Part shown: piece by piece, positions 19,570 to 27,252 of the stretch
Layout: each line of letters opens with the position of its first letter
How positions within the stretch are numbered: the stretch's first letter is position 1
Assembly (NCBI RefSeq): GCF_023156585.1
Contig: NZ_JALNMI010000004.1
Span: 198,653 to 262,652, forward strand
Direction of reading: 5' to 3'
Source: Subsaxibacter sp. CAU 1640
Lineage (GTDB): Bacteria; Bacteroidota; Bacteroidia; Flavobacteriales; Flavobacteriaceae
Length of the DNA stretch: 64,000 nucleotides
Notes under the pieces: generated by a model
The model's database searches: none
What the model was told of the DNA's origin: nothing
The model's input: only the letters and a program-made list of their open reading frames with translations
Program-made: the position numbers and the translations under genes

Positions 19570-20172
19570 ATGAAGAACTTAACTATTATATTTACATTTT
19601 TAATCACACTAACAGGTTATGCTCAATCAAATTATTCTAAATGGAAAACAGAAAAATTTGAAAATAAAAAAATTTATGTTGATTTGAAAAACGCTTTAGA
19701 AAATCCATTAAGCGTAAAAATTTTGGATTTAGGTGGGCAAAATTTAACGGAAATCCCCAAAAGCATAAAAGAATTTAAAAATCTTCAAGTGTTACTTTTA
19801 GGCTGGAGACCAAAAAAATATTTAGATAGTTCAATAATAAAAATGGCTCAAAATATTGGAGGTGGATATTTTCATCTTGACCGCAATAGAGGAATCGTTC
19901 TTGATTATAATAAAATTCAGCAATTACCATCCTAACTTTGCACTCTAACACAACTGGAATATCTTGAACTGAATTATAATGATATTAAAAGTTTTCCTGA
20001 TGAAATGGTTAACCTTGAGAATCTGAAACAAATCTCTCTATTTGGAAATTCGACAATTTTCAGGAATAACGAAATCATTGAGGAAATGGAATTAAAAATG
20101 CCAAATTGTGAATTCCTGACTGCTCGAAATTTTATGAAAGAGAGAAAAAAGAAAGAACAAAACATTTGCTAA
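19570..20172 (+). pseudogene. Leucine-rich-repeat protein gene interrupted by an in-frame TAA (cassette 1)
   Basis: The first 121 codons encode a signal peptide (MKNLTIIFTFLITLTGYAQ) and LRR-type sequence (VKILDLGGQNLTEIPKSIKEF, LQVLLLG). After IQQLPS comes TAA (19933-19935). The same frame then continues for 78 more codons with further repeats (LTQLEYLELNYNDIKSFPDEM, LENLKQISLFGN) and a basic tail, ending at 20172 inside element B. A single C-to-A change (TCA to TAA) would explain it. The original product would be a 200-residue exported LRR protein; LRRs bind proteins. It could still be expressed as a 121-residue fragment or by readthrough. Confidence 0.8.
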
Positions 20173-20297
20173 CACCGTATATAAGCTATGGCTCGGTCAG
20201 TGCACACTTGGAAAATCCTTGCGGATTTTCAGTTTGGTGTGTACTTGCTAAGTTTAGTGCTAACCCACGCAACTACTCATAGCCGAGACCGTTGTAC
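20167..20297 (+). repeat. Cassette element B (attC-like), 131 bp
   Basis: Left end TGCTAACACCGTATATAAGC, right end GAGACCGTTGTAC. The inner arms GCTATG / CATAGC and the central hairpin GGAAAATCC-TTGC-GGATTTTC make it foldable as a single strand. It shares CACGCAAC with C and E and the GTGCAC block near the left third. The left 7 bp belong with cassette 1, the right 6 bp with cassette 2. The stop codon of the LRR frame falls inside it. Confidence 0.75.
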
Positions 20298-20330
20298 ACA
20301 ATTAAAGACAAACATTTCGCTGAAAAGAAA

Positions 20331-20615
20331 ATGATGGAATTACCAAATGATATTATTGAAGAAATGAAAATCCGCTTTGACTCGGGTTTTGATTTAGCGA
20401 ATAAAATTTTGACTGAATCTCTCAATGAAAATGAATACCTAAATCACGAGAGAATTATTCGATGTGTAATCTATCTTTCAGACGGAATTCAAAGTTTTAA
20501 GCATAATCTGAAAGTAGCTAAAACTGACCCAAGAGATGTTATGCTGTTTGCGGAATATGAACAAATGAATAGAATCAGAGATTTCAATAAAACCTTTGCC
20601 GAAAATGATGTTTAA
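20331..20615 (+). CDS. Small cytosolic hypothetical protein (cassette 2, first gene)
   Basis: 94 residues from the first of two tandem ATGs (20331/20334), with no membrane segment or signal and a high content of Glu, Ile, Asn and Arg. Helical segments such as LPNDIIEEMKIRF and NHERIIRCVIYLSDGIQ are visible. No family recognised. The stop overlaps a second small gene (ATGATGTTTAA), so the two make a coupled pair within one cassette. A pair of short overlapping genes could be a two-component module, but nothing in the sequence proves toxin-antitoxin function. Confidence 0.6.
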   Translation: MMELPNDIIEEMKIRFDSGFDLANKILTESLNENEYLNHERIIRCVIYLSDGIQSFKHNLKVAKTDPRDVMLFAEYEQMNRIRDFNKTFAENDV

Positions 20616-20760
20616 AGAAAAAACGAAGGATAATGAACTTTATGTTTATCTGAATGGAAAACTGATTTACAAAAAGTGGCTGAATAGTGGAGAATCGAAA
20701 GTGTTTGACGTAATGGCTTATGACAAATACACTTTGAAAACAATAAAAGAAACGGAATAA
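20605..20760 (+). CDS. 51-residue hypothetical protein (cassette 2, second gene)
   Basis: Starts at tandem ATGs overlapping the stop of the preceding gene and ends 9 bp before element C. The translation begins MMFKEKTKDNELYVYLNGKL and is basic (many Lys) and Tyr-rich, with a possible beta-hairpin (LYVYLNGKLIYKKW). It is too short for family assignment. Position, overlap and the fact that it fills the cassette to its end suggest it is real. Confidence 0.55.
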   Translation: MMFKEKTKDNELYVYLNGKLIYKKWLNSGESKVFDVMAYDKYTLKTIKETE

Positions 20761-20769
20761 AATAACTGT

Positions 20770-20902
20770 GTACAACAACGTATAAAAATAATTGCTATTT
20801 TGTGCTTAAATAAAGGTCGGTGCATATTTGCCAACTTCTGATTTTCCTTCGGAAAATCCTCGCTGACAAACACGCAACTATTCTTATACAAAACCGTTGT
20901 GC
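20770..20902 (+). repeat. Cassette element C (attC-like), 133 bp
   Basis: Left end GTACAACAACGTATAAAA, right end TTATACAAAACCGTTGTGC. The central hairpin is GATTTTCC-TTC-GGAAAATC, and CACGCAAC lies upstream of the right arm. The left end complements the start of cassette 2 (GTTGTACACA). The right end begins cassette 3 and complements the left end of element D. Confidence 0.75.
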
Positions 20903-20935
20903 ATAATGTAAAAAAACAACGAAAATACATCAAAA

Positions 20936-21457
20936 TTGTCAAATGAAAAGCGGAAAACTAAACTCAAATATTACGGATTGAAACGGAAAGAAATTTTTTG
21001 GCTAATAGCTACATTTGGTATTTCAATAATTATTTGTCTGATTTTGCTTGGACTTAATTGCTTTAGCTCATCGACGACTGACATAAATGTTCACGACACT
21101 TATTTCGTTGTGGAAAAAAGTGAATTATCCCTGCTAATTATCAAGCTTACTTTTTTCTTTGTATATCTAATCAGAATGCTAAAAAGAAAATTCAAAAATT
21201 TGACGGCAAATCTGATTTTTATGATTGCCAATGTCTTTATGAATTTTTCAGTTGTTGGATTATTTTCACTAATCAAATCATTTGCTCGTTCGACAGGGGT
21301 GATTGAAAATAATATGGAAAAAAATTCTATGTTAGATAGTGGTTCAACAGAATATATTATTTTGTGGTTGACATTTCTAATGTTTCAAATATTCTTGCTG
21401 ATTTCGCTCGGATATACAGGGTTTAAAACCGGACTGAATTACAAAAAGAATGGATAA
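20936..21457 (+). CDS. Small membrane protein with HDTYFVV motif (cassette 3)
   Basis: 173 residues with four hydrophobic segments (about 21-42, 60-77, 88-110 and 139-162). There is no in-frame ATG in the first third; the frame opens at TTG 20936, 33 bp after element C, so a TTG start is likely. Between the first two helices is NVHDTYFVVEKS, reminiscent of the HDTYYVVAH motif in helix VI of haem-copper oxidase subunit I. The rest shows no oxidase features, so the similarity may be coincidental. It fills the cassette to 9 bp before element D. Confidence 0.6.
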   Translation: MSNEKRKTKLKYYGLKRKEIFWLIATFGISIIICLILLGLNCFSSSTTDINVHDTYFVVEKSELSLLIIKLTFFFVYLIRMLKRKFKNLTANLIFMIANVFMNFSVVGLFSLIKSFARSTGVIENNMEKNSMLDSGSTEYIILWLTFLMFQIFLLISLGYTGFKTGLNYKKNG

Positions 21458-21465
21458 AACACTAT

Positions 21466-21628
21466 GCACAACAATGTATAACCGCAATTACGGCGGATTC
21501 GACTACGTCCGGCACGAGCACGAAGTGCGAACTGGCGTAGCAATCCACTCGGAATTGCTAACGTCTGTGCTTAACCGAAAATTATTAACTTTAATCCCGT
21601 AACTGACGGTTATACGAGACCGTTGGCA
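21466..21628 (+). repeat. Cassette element D (attC-like), 163 bp, longest of the set
   Basis: Left end GCACAACAATGTATAACCGC, right end GGTTATACGAGACCGTTGGC. The arms TATAACCGCAATTACGG and CCGTAACTGACGGTTATA are complementary over most of their length. The central part differs from B, C and E and contains its own stems (CACGAGCACGAAGTGCG). The right third is nearly identical to element A. The ends pair with C (left) and E (right) across cassettes 3 and 4. Confidence 0.75.
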
Positions 21629-21634
21629 ATAATT

Positions 21635-22135
21635 ATGAAAAAATCGATAATTCTAACGACAATACTTCTGATATTTTCAATGTCCGAAATTTGTGCGTGT
21701 AGCTGTTTCAAAAAAAGTGTGACAGAAAACTTTAAAGGAGCTGATTTAGTTTTTACTGGACAAGTAGTAGAAATAATTGAGCATAAAATGATTGATTCAA
21801 TTCCAACCGACGATGAATTGAAACCTTTCAAAATCCGAAAATATAACCGAATTGAATTTAAGTTCAAAATCTTGAAATTATACAAAGGAGATATTGATTC
21901 GGAATTCGTTTCTATATATACAACAGGCGGAATTATTGACTGCGGAAATTACTTCCCAATAAATTCCAAGCAATTTGTTTATTCATATATTACAGACGTA
22001 AGACTTAATGACTATGGTTCCGACAGAAAAGTTAAGCCCTATTATTCGACAAGTACTTGCAGTCAAACCAAAGAATTGAAAAGAACCAAACGCCGTGAAA
22101 TAAAGGAAATTGAACAATTATCTGGAATAAAATAA
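21635..22135 (+). CDS. Exported NTR/TIMP-like protein (cassette 4)
   Basis: 166 residues from the ATG 7 bp after element D. A signal peptide (MKKSIILTTILLIFSMSEICA) is followed by CSCFKKSVTENFKGADLVFTGQVVEI, the opening of the netrin-like (NTR/TIMP) fold found in many bacterial secreted proteins. Further Cys occur at IIDCGNYF and TSTCSQT and may form disulfides. Such domains bind proteins, sometimes proteases; the partner is unknown. The gene fills its cassette to 4 bp before element E. Confidence 0.75.
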   Translation: MKKSIILTTILLIFSMSEICACSCFKKSVTENFKGADLVFTGQVVEIIEHKMIDSIPTDDELKPFKIRKYNRIEFKFKILKLYKGDIDSEFVSIYTTGGIIDCGNYFPINSKQFVYSYITDVRLNDYGSDRKVKPYYSTSTCSQTKELKRTKRREIKEIEQLSGIK

Positions 22136-22139
22136 CTAT

Positions 22140-22270
22140 TGCCAACACCGTGTATAAACCATTGCTGGGTCTGTGCTCATCTGGAAAATTCCTGCGGAAT
22201 TTTCACGTAGATTTGTACTTGGAATGGTCCGGGCAATCACACGCAACGGTCCATACACAAACCGTTGTGA
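22140..22270 (+). repeat. Cassette element E (attC-like), 131 bp
   Basis: Left end TGCCAACACCGTGTATAAAC, right end CATACACAAACCGTTGTGA. The arms GTGTATAAACCATTGC / GCAACGGTCCATACAC pair at about 13 of 16 positions. The central hairpin GAAAATTCC-TGC-GGAATTTTC is perfect. This is the best-preserved copy and a good type sequence for the family. Confidence 0.8.
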
Positions 22271-22276
22271 GTAATT

Positions 22277-22783
22277 ATGAGAAACCGAATTACATTCATA
22301 TTATCAATTTTAATTTTCATTATAGGTTGTAAAAACGAGGAATCTGTATCTGAAAATAAAAATGCAGAAATTGGTCAGTTTAGATTTATAATTTCCGACA
22401 CATTGGCTTATGGAAAAAATATTGCGAGAATATCTGAATACAATCGTAATTTAAAAGAAAACGAAACTTCTTTAATATCAGTAATAATCAAAAACGAACT
22501 GGAAGACGGAACCACGAAAATTGACACTTTTAGTGACGGACTAAAAACACCATTTTTTGGAATTAGTAAATACCGCACTGGAAAACATAAAATCGAAATT
22601 AAGGTAGAAGAAAAAATATTGAGAACGAAATCACTTCCGAACGACTCAATGTCTCTCGAAATAAAAGACATATATTACACATACGATTTTGATGTGTTTG
22701 TAATGGATAAAGAATATAAATCTGAACTGAACGAATTGTTGCGAAAACAAATGGATATTGAATATAGTGAAAACCCAATATAA
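22277..22783 (+). CDS. Hypothetical lipoprotein (cassette 5)
   Basis: 168 residues; the ATG lies 6 bp after element E. The lipobox is IFIIGC at residues 13-18. The mature domain is charged, with beta-rich segments (NETSLISVIIKNELEDGTTKID, HKIEIKVEEKILRTKS), ending in a helical YKSELNELLRKQMD. No family recognised. It ends 9 bp before element F, the same tight packing as the other cassettes. Confidence 0.65.
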   Translation: MRNRITFILSILIFIIGCKNEESVSENKNAEIGQFRFIISDTLAYGKNIARISEYNRNLKENETSLISVIIKNELEDGTTKIDTFSDGLKTPFFGISKYRTGKHKIEIKVEEKILRTKSLPNDSMSLEIKDIYYTYDFDVFVMDKEYKSELNELLRKQMDIEYSENPI

Positions 22784-22792
22784 AATAACTAC

Positions 22793-22895
22793 TCACAACA
22801 ATGGCTATAATTCATTGCGGTTGAATTCCTTATCGGAATTCAACCGCAAATTTGCTATCTTCGGTGCACGGCAGACATAAGCCAGAACGTAAATG
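22793..22895 (+). repeat. Cassette element F, right arm degenerate, about 103 bp
   Basis: The left end TCACAACAATGGCTATAA matches the family, and a strong central palindrome follows (GCGGTTGAATTCC-TTATC-GGAATTCAACCGC). The right arm survives only as CATAAGCCAGAACGTAAATG, short of the canonical GAGACCGTTG. No matched cassette follows, so this is the decayed right boundary of the array. Its left end pairs with the start of cassette 5. Confidence 0.65.
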
Positions 22896-23009
22896 CTTCT
22901 AAAATACGTCAAATGTCGTATTGTACAAAGCGTACTCCTCTCCTACTTTTACAGCTTAATTCTAAAACATTAAGCCATCAAATCATTTTCTAACATTCTA
23001 GACCAGCAA

Positions 23010-23606
23010 TTGCAAAACTATCGTAAGTGGGACTTTTTGGTCTTTACGCTTCTCACGTTGTTGGCAGTGCTAAATGGGCAAACCACAGTATTTTACATTA
23101 TTTATTTCTTTTGGTGGAATGAATTGGCCCGTATCATCATCGACACGTTTATGTACAAACGCAACCCTAATGCTAAACAAGATGGAAAACGCATGCTTCT
23201 GTTGGCACCACTGGGTCAAATGTTCATTTATTTTGTATTCATTGTGGTCTTTTTTGGCTTTATGCTCAATTGGGATAACACGCACATTACCATGATCAAT
23301 ATACAGGTCTTGGGGTTCAATAATTGGTTTTTTAATCTGAATTTGTTGTTTGTAATTGCGGAACGTATTTACATACATAAAACACATCAGCCGGTAGATG
23401 TTTCATTGGGTATTTTTACACCACCCATGATTGTTTTGCACGTATCCATCATTGTGGGTGGTGTATTGATGTTTTTTGTTGTCAAGAACTTTCCAGATAC
23501 CTTCACACCAAATAATCTCTGGGGTTCGGTAATAATAATCTTGCCGTTTTTGGGTTTCAAAATGTTGATGAACTGGTGGATGGAGCCTGTAAAAAAGGTT
23601 TATTAA
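23010..23606 (+). CDS. Multi-pass membrane protein, hypothetical
   Basis: 198 residues, mostly hydrophobic, with five or six transmembrane segments and conserved-looking polar spots (YFFWWNELARIIID, NWWMEPVKKVY). No family recognised. There is no in-frame ATG near the beginning; the frame is open from 22974 and the first usable start is TTG at 23010, shortly after the decayed element F. The true N-terminus may have been changed by the array boundary. The sequence NILDQQ before the TTG is equally coding-like. Confidence 0.6.
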   Translation: MQNYRKWDFLVFTLLTLLAVLNGQTTVFYIIYFFWWNELARIIIDTFMYKRNPNAKQDGKRMLLLAPLGQMFIYFVFIVVFFGFMLNWDNTHITMINIQVLGFNNWFFNLNLLFVIAERIYIHKTHQPVDVSLGIFTPPMIVLHVSIIVGGVLMFFVVKNFPDTFTPNNLWGSVIIILPFLGFKMLMNWWMEPVKKVY

Positions 23607-23722
23607 GCTTAATAATATACTGACAAGAAAATGTTTTATTAAAGCAATTTATAATGACATTTACATATAAAACAATCAAAAATTGATTAACTTAAGACTT
23701 TTGACATCTAAAGTAATAAGTT

Positions 23723-24457
23723 ATGAACACTCCAGATTTCAGTAAACTCCGTTGCATCTACATTAATTGTACCTTAAAAAAATCACCAGAAAAAAGTCAT
23801 ACATCTACCCTGATAGAAGTTTCCAAAAATATAATGGAAAAGGAAAAAGTTCAGGTTGAAGAAATCAGGTTTGTAGATCATGATGTTGCTTATGGTGTGT
23901 ATCCAGATATGACTGATCACGGCTGGAAAACGGATGAATGGCCAACACTTTTCAAAAAAATCATCAAAGCCGATATTCTTATTATCGGAACACCTATATG
24001 GTTGGGAGAAAAATCATCAGTAGCACAGAAATTGATAGAACGTCTATACGCTATGAGTGGTGAAAAAAATGAAAAAGGGCAATACATTTACTATGGTAAA
24101 GTAGCAGGCACCATCATTACAGGCAATGAAGATGGCATAAAGCATTGCGCTATGGGCATTCTCTATGCCATGCAGCATATTGGTTATTCCATTCCTCCGC
24201 AAGCAGATTGTGGTTGGATTGGTGAAGTAGGCCCTGGACCAAGTTATGGTGATACGGAATGGAATGATAAAAAATTATCTCCTCCTGCGGGATTTGACAG
24301 CAACTTTACCAACAAAAACACTACGTTTATGACTTATAATCTGTTACATTTGGCACACACGCTAAAAAGCCAAAATGGTTACAGTGCTTATGGAAACTCA
24401 ATTGCATCATGGGAGAACGGCAATCAATGGAATTTTGAGAATCCAGAATATCGTTAG
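23723..24457 (+). CDS. Flavodoxin-like NAD(P)H-dependent oxidoreductase
   Basis: 244 residues. The FMN-binding flavodoxin-like fold is seen in CIYINCTLKKSPEKSHTSTLIE (phosphate loop), ADILIIGTPIWLGEKSSVAQKLIERL (GTPIW motif) and YYGKVAGTIITGNEDGIKHC. It probably reduces quinones or other small acceptors in the cytosol. No neighbour specifies its substrate. It is separated from flanking genes by over 80 bp on each side. Confidence 0.8.
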   Translation: MNTPDFSKLRCIYINCTLKKSPEKSHTSTLIEVSKNIMEKEKVQVEEIRFVDHDVAYGVYPDMTDHGWKTDEWPTLFKKIIKADILIIGTPIWLGEKSSVAQKLIERLYAMSGEKNEKGQYIYYGKVAGTIITGNEDGIKHCAMGILYAMQHIGYSIPPQADCGWIGEVGPGPSYGDTEWNDKKLSPPAGFDSNFTNKNTTFMTYNLLHLAHTLKSQNGYSAYGNSIASWENGNQWNFENPEYR

Positions 24458-24538
24458 TGGCTGAATTAGGCGCATTTATTTTGTATTCCGTAAATTAGTG
24501 CATCAAACCAGCTAATTGACCAATCAAAACAACCCTTA

Positions 24539-25612
24539 ATGAGTGCTTCTAACCGATCGAAAGCTCCCAAAAAACCTGTCAGCAACGCAAAGAAAATTTT
24601 TAGAATCGTCCTTCTTGTTTGCACCGCCATCTCACTTTACTTTGTGCCTTGGTCTGTGGTCTGGGCATATCTTCAACCACTTCCTGATACCATTCAAGAG
24701 CAAGTGGACGATGCTACCAATAAAGGCTTCGACGGTATCATCGTATATGTAGATCAAAAAGGAAAAGCTCCCAAAACCTACACTGCTGGCTATCACAACA
24801 CCGAAAAGAAAATCCCTGCACGCCCTGATGCCTTGTTTAAAATTGCGAGTAATGACAAGCTTTATACGGCATTGGCCATTGCAAAATTGGTACGAAGCGG
24901 CAAACTATCATTAGACAAAACACTGGCTGATTATTTTCCAGAGCTTGCTGATAGAATTGAACATGCTGATAAAATTACTATCAAAATGATGGTACAGCAT
25001 CGCAGTGGCATTCCCAATTACACCAATACCTATATGTATTGGGCAAACCCAAAGGACAATGACGAAGAACGACTGGATTTGGTGCTCGATACACCTGCCA
25101 GCTTTGAGCCAGATACGGACTATGAGTATAGCAATACCAATTATCTCCTACTCTCCTACCTCATTGAAAAAGCAAGTGGTACCACGCGTTTTGAGTATCT
25201 CAAAAAAGAAGTTTTGACACCTCTTGGCTTAAATAACACATATGGTTCCATTCACGATGTAGATATGGATGATGTGATGAGCGGTTATTACGTGGGTTAT
25301 GATGCCGATTTAAAAACAGATGACAATGATTGTATGCTGGCAACTGCTGAAGATCTTGGCAAGTTTTTAAGAGCATTGAATGAAGGCACTGTCTTTACAG
25401 ACCAGAAAGAGCGAGACATCTACTCCTCCATTTATCGCTATGACCATACAGGGTTGATTCCCGGCTATCAAAGTATATCAAGATATGATAAGGAACTTGA
25501 TGCTGTGGTGATTCAATTTACCAATACGGTGAACTTTGAAGGTTACAATTGGAACATTTCTGAAGTACTTTATAATAGAGTGATAAAACTTCTTGAAAAG
25601 GAAAAAAGTTGA
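24539..25612 (+). CDS. Serine hydrolase, class C beta-lactamase / PBP4* family, membrane-anchored
   Basis: 357 residues. An N-terminal hydrophobic helix (about 20-46) precedes the serine-hydrolase domain. The catalytic SxxK is Ser104-Asn-Asp-Lys107, the second motif is Tyr197-Ser-Asn199, and a C-terminal HTGLIPGYQS takes the place of the HxG/KTG motif. The family includes D-Ala-D-Ala carboxypeptidases, esterases and amidases, so a beta-lactamase activity should not be assumed. The uncleaved-looking anchor suggests action at the periplasmic face. Confidence 0.85.
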   Translation: MSASNRSKAPKKPVSNAKKIFRIVLLVCTAISLYFVPWSVVWAYLQPLPDTIQEQVDDATNKGFDGIIVYVDQKGKAPKTYTAGYHNTEKKIPARPDALFKIASNDKLYTALAIAKLVRSGKLSLDKTLADYFPELADRIEHADKITIKMMVQHRSGIPNYTNTYMYWANPKDNDEERLDLVLDTPASFEPDTDYEYSNTNYLLLSYLIEKASGTTRFEYLKKEVLTPLGLNNTYGSIHDVDMDDVMSGYYVGYDADLKTDDNDCMLATAEDLGKFLRALNEGTVFTDQKERDIYSSIYRYDHTGLIPGYQSISRYDKELDAVVIQFTNTVNFEGYNWNISEVLYNRVIKLLEKEKS

Positions 25613-25974
25613 TATCTTTAATGAAGTATTTGATGAACAGATTTTTTTATAAATTCAGCACCACAAATGGTGAAAAAATTGCTTCGATGTCATCTTTCAT
25701 CATAAAAATTTAAACTACCTAATAACCGTCTTCAATCCCTTTTTATTACTGGTTTTAAGTATTATTTTCACTACTTTTTCCAATAGTTTTTCGAAACAAA
25801 ATTCACAAACGCTTTTTGTTGTAACATTCTGATTAACAAAGTTTAACATGCCTATATTTCCTAATTGTTAATAAAATGTTAGGAACAAAAATGGGGTCAC
25901 TTCATTTCGTTTAAAATAAATTAGGAATTTTACACCTGTCTTGGTTTAATAACCCCAACCTAATACATTTTTTT
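25613..25974 (+). other. Intergenic region upstream of nrdB (362 bp)
   Basis: AT-rich with no open frame of note. Just upstream of the nrdB start the sequence TTTTACACCTGTCTTGG resembles a weak -7 region but lacks an exact TAnnTTTG. I looked for paired NrdR boxes and saw none. Several short A/T palindromes are present without an evident partner. The length suggests nrdB regulation happens here. Confidence 0.4.
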
Positions 25975-27249
25975 ATGGAAATTATTTATATCACTAAAAG
26001 AGATTTTAGCCAGAAACCTTTTGAATTAAGTAAGATAACACAAGCTATCTTTAAGGCGATGAAAGCGGTAGGCCATGGCCAGGTTGAAGACGCTCAACTC
26101 ATTGCAAATAATGTACACGATGCGTTGTTGGTGCGTCTTGGCAATGACCCAGAATACACGCCTACTGTAGAGGAAGTTCAGGACATTGTGGAGGATAAAT
26201 TAATGGAAAGTGCATTCCACGACGTGGCAAAAGCTTACATTATTTATAGAAACAAGCAGGCGCAGAGTAGAAAGAGCAACATTTTTGAAAAGCGCATCAA
26301 CCTAAAGCCTTACGAGTACCCTCAACTATATGAATATGTACCTGCTATCAGGCACTCTTATTGGATTCACACAGAATTCAACTTTACAAGTGATATACAG
26401 GATTTCAAATCAAATTTGAATGAGGTTGAGAAAAGTGTCATCAAGAATACGATGCTTGCCATTTCTCAAATTGAGGTAGCCGTAAAATCATTTTGGGGCG
26501 ATATCTACCACAGAATGCCTAAACCAGAGATTGGTTCTGTAGGTGCAACCTTTGCGGAGAGCGAAGTGAGACATCACGATGCGTACTCACACCTTTTGGA
26601 AATCTTGGGTTTGAACAAAGAGTTTGAAGAACTTAAGAAGAAGCCTGTGATTATGAGACGTGTGCAGTATTTGGAAACGGCTCTTAAAAACTCAAAAAGC
26701 GATAATGACAAGGAATATGCAGAGGCAGTGCTTTTGTTCTCTCTCTTTATTGAGCATGTTTCTTTGTTCTCACAGTTCTTGATCATCATGGCCTTCAACA
26801 AGCATAAAAATATGCTTAAAGGTATCTCTAATGTGGTTGAAGCGACATCTAAAGAAGAACAAATTCATGGTGATTTTGGTATTGATATCATCAACATCCT
26901 GAAACAAGAGCATCCAGAATGGTTTGACGATGCTTACCACACCATGATCCAACAAATGTGTGAAGATGCCTTTGCATCTGAAAGCAAAATCGTGGATTGG
27001 ATTTTTGAAGATGGCGAACTTGATTTCTTACCTAAAGATGTGGTAAATGAATTCATCAAAAACCGTTTCAACAAATCACTTGAAAGCATCGGTATTGAAA
27101 AAATATTCAAGATAGATCATGCACTCCTCTCTCAAACCGAATGGTTCGATGACGAGATTATTGGCACAAAGCATGGCGATTTCTTCGTGAAACGCTCTAT
27201 CAATTATAGTAAAAGAACACAAAGTATAACTAGCGACGACTTATTTTAA
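25975..27249 (+). CDS. nrdB: Class I ribonucleotide reductase, small subunit with N-terminal ATP-cone
   Basis: 424 residues. Residues about 1-97 form an ATP-cone (IYITKRDFSQKPFELSKITQAIFKAM, and HDVAKAYIIYRNK). The ferritin-like radical subunit follows, with metal ligands in AESEVRHHDAYSH (Glu197, His200; Tyr204 in the radical-Tyr position) and KEEQIHGDFG. Normally the cone sits on NrdA. A cone on NrdB is known from Leeuwenhoekiella blandensis, where dATP inactivates the enzyme by making NrdB oligomerise. The dimanganese class Id type is possible in Flavobacteriia but is not decided by the sequence. It is coupled to nrdA three bases downstream. Confidence 0.93.
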   Translation: MEIIYITKRDFSQKPFELSKITQAIFKAMKAVGHGQVEDAQLIANNVHDALLVRLGNDPEYTPTVEEVQDIVEDKLMESAFHDVAKAYIIYRNKQAQSRKSNIFEKRINLKPYEYPQLYEYVPAIRHSYWIHTEFNFTSDIQDFKSNLNEVEKSVIKNTMLAISQIEVAVKSFWGDIYHRMPKPEIGSVGATFAESEVRHHDAYSHLLEILGLNKEFEELKKKPVIMRRVQYLETALKNSKSDNDKEYAEAVLLFSLFIEHVSLFSQFLIIMAFNKHKNMLKGISNVVEATSKEEQIHGDFGIDIINILKQEHPEWFDDAYHTMIQQMCEDAFASESKIVDWIFEDGELDFLPKDVVNEFIKNRFNKSLESIGIEKIFKIDHALLSQTEWFDDEIIGTKHGDFFVKRSINYSKRTQSITSDDLF

Positions 27250-27252
27250 TCT

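Larger units (their letters stand above)
19555..22895 (+). mobile_element. Integron-like array of five gene cassettes
   Basis: Five co-oriented cassettes (breakpoints inferred as G^TT at 19555/6, 20291/2, 20896/7, 21622/3, 22264/5 and 22889/90; 605-736 bp each) lie between related palindromic elements A-F. The first 13-14 bp of each cassette are complementary to the start of the element that closes the same cassette, differing only at position 11 (A at the upstream end, G in the complement of the downstream end), except in cassette 1, which also differs at position 3. Outer ends within one element do not match. Element bodies are internally palindromic. This reproduces how attC sites and cassettes are joined in integrons. 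Cassette genes are small, accessory and exported or membrane-bound in most cases. No integrase gene is in the window. Confidence 0.75.

Noticed and set aside
19515..22895. Elements A-F as IS inverted repeats or simple terminators
   Set aside because: No transposase or target duplications are present, the element bodies separate different genes, and the ends co-vary per cassette, which neither IS ends nor terminators would do.
25613..25974. NrdR boxes upstream of nrdB
   Set aside because: No pair of NrdR-like palindromes at the expected spacing was found.
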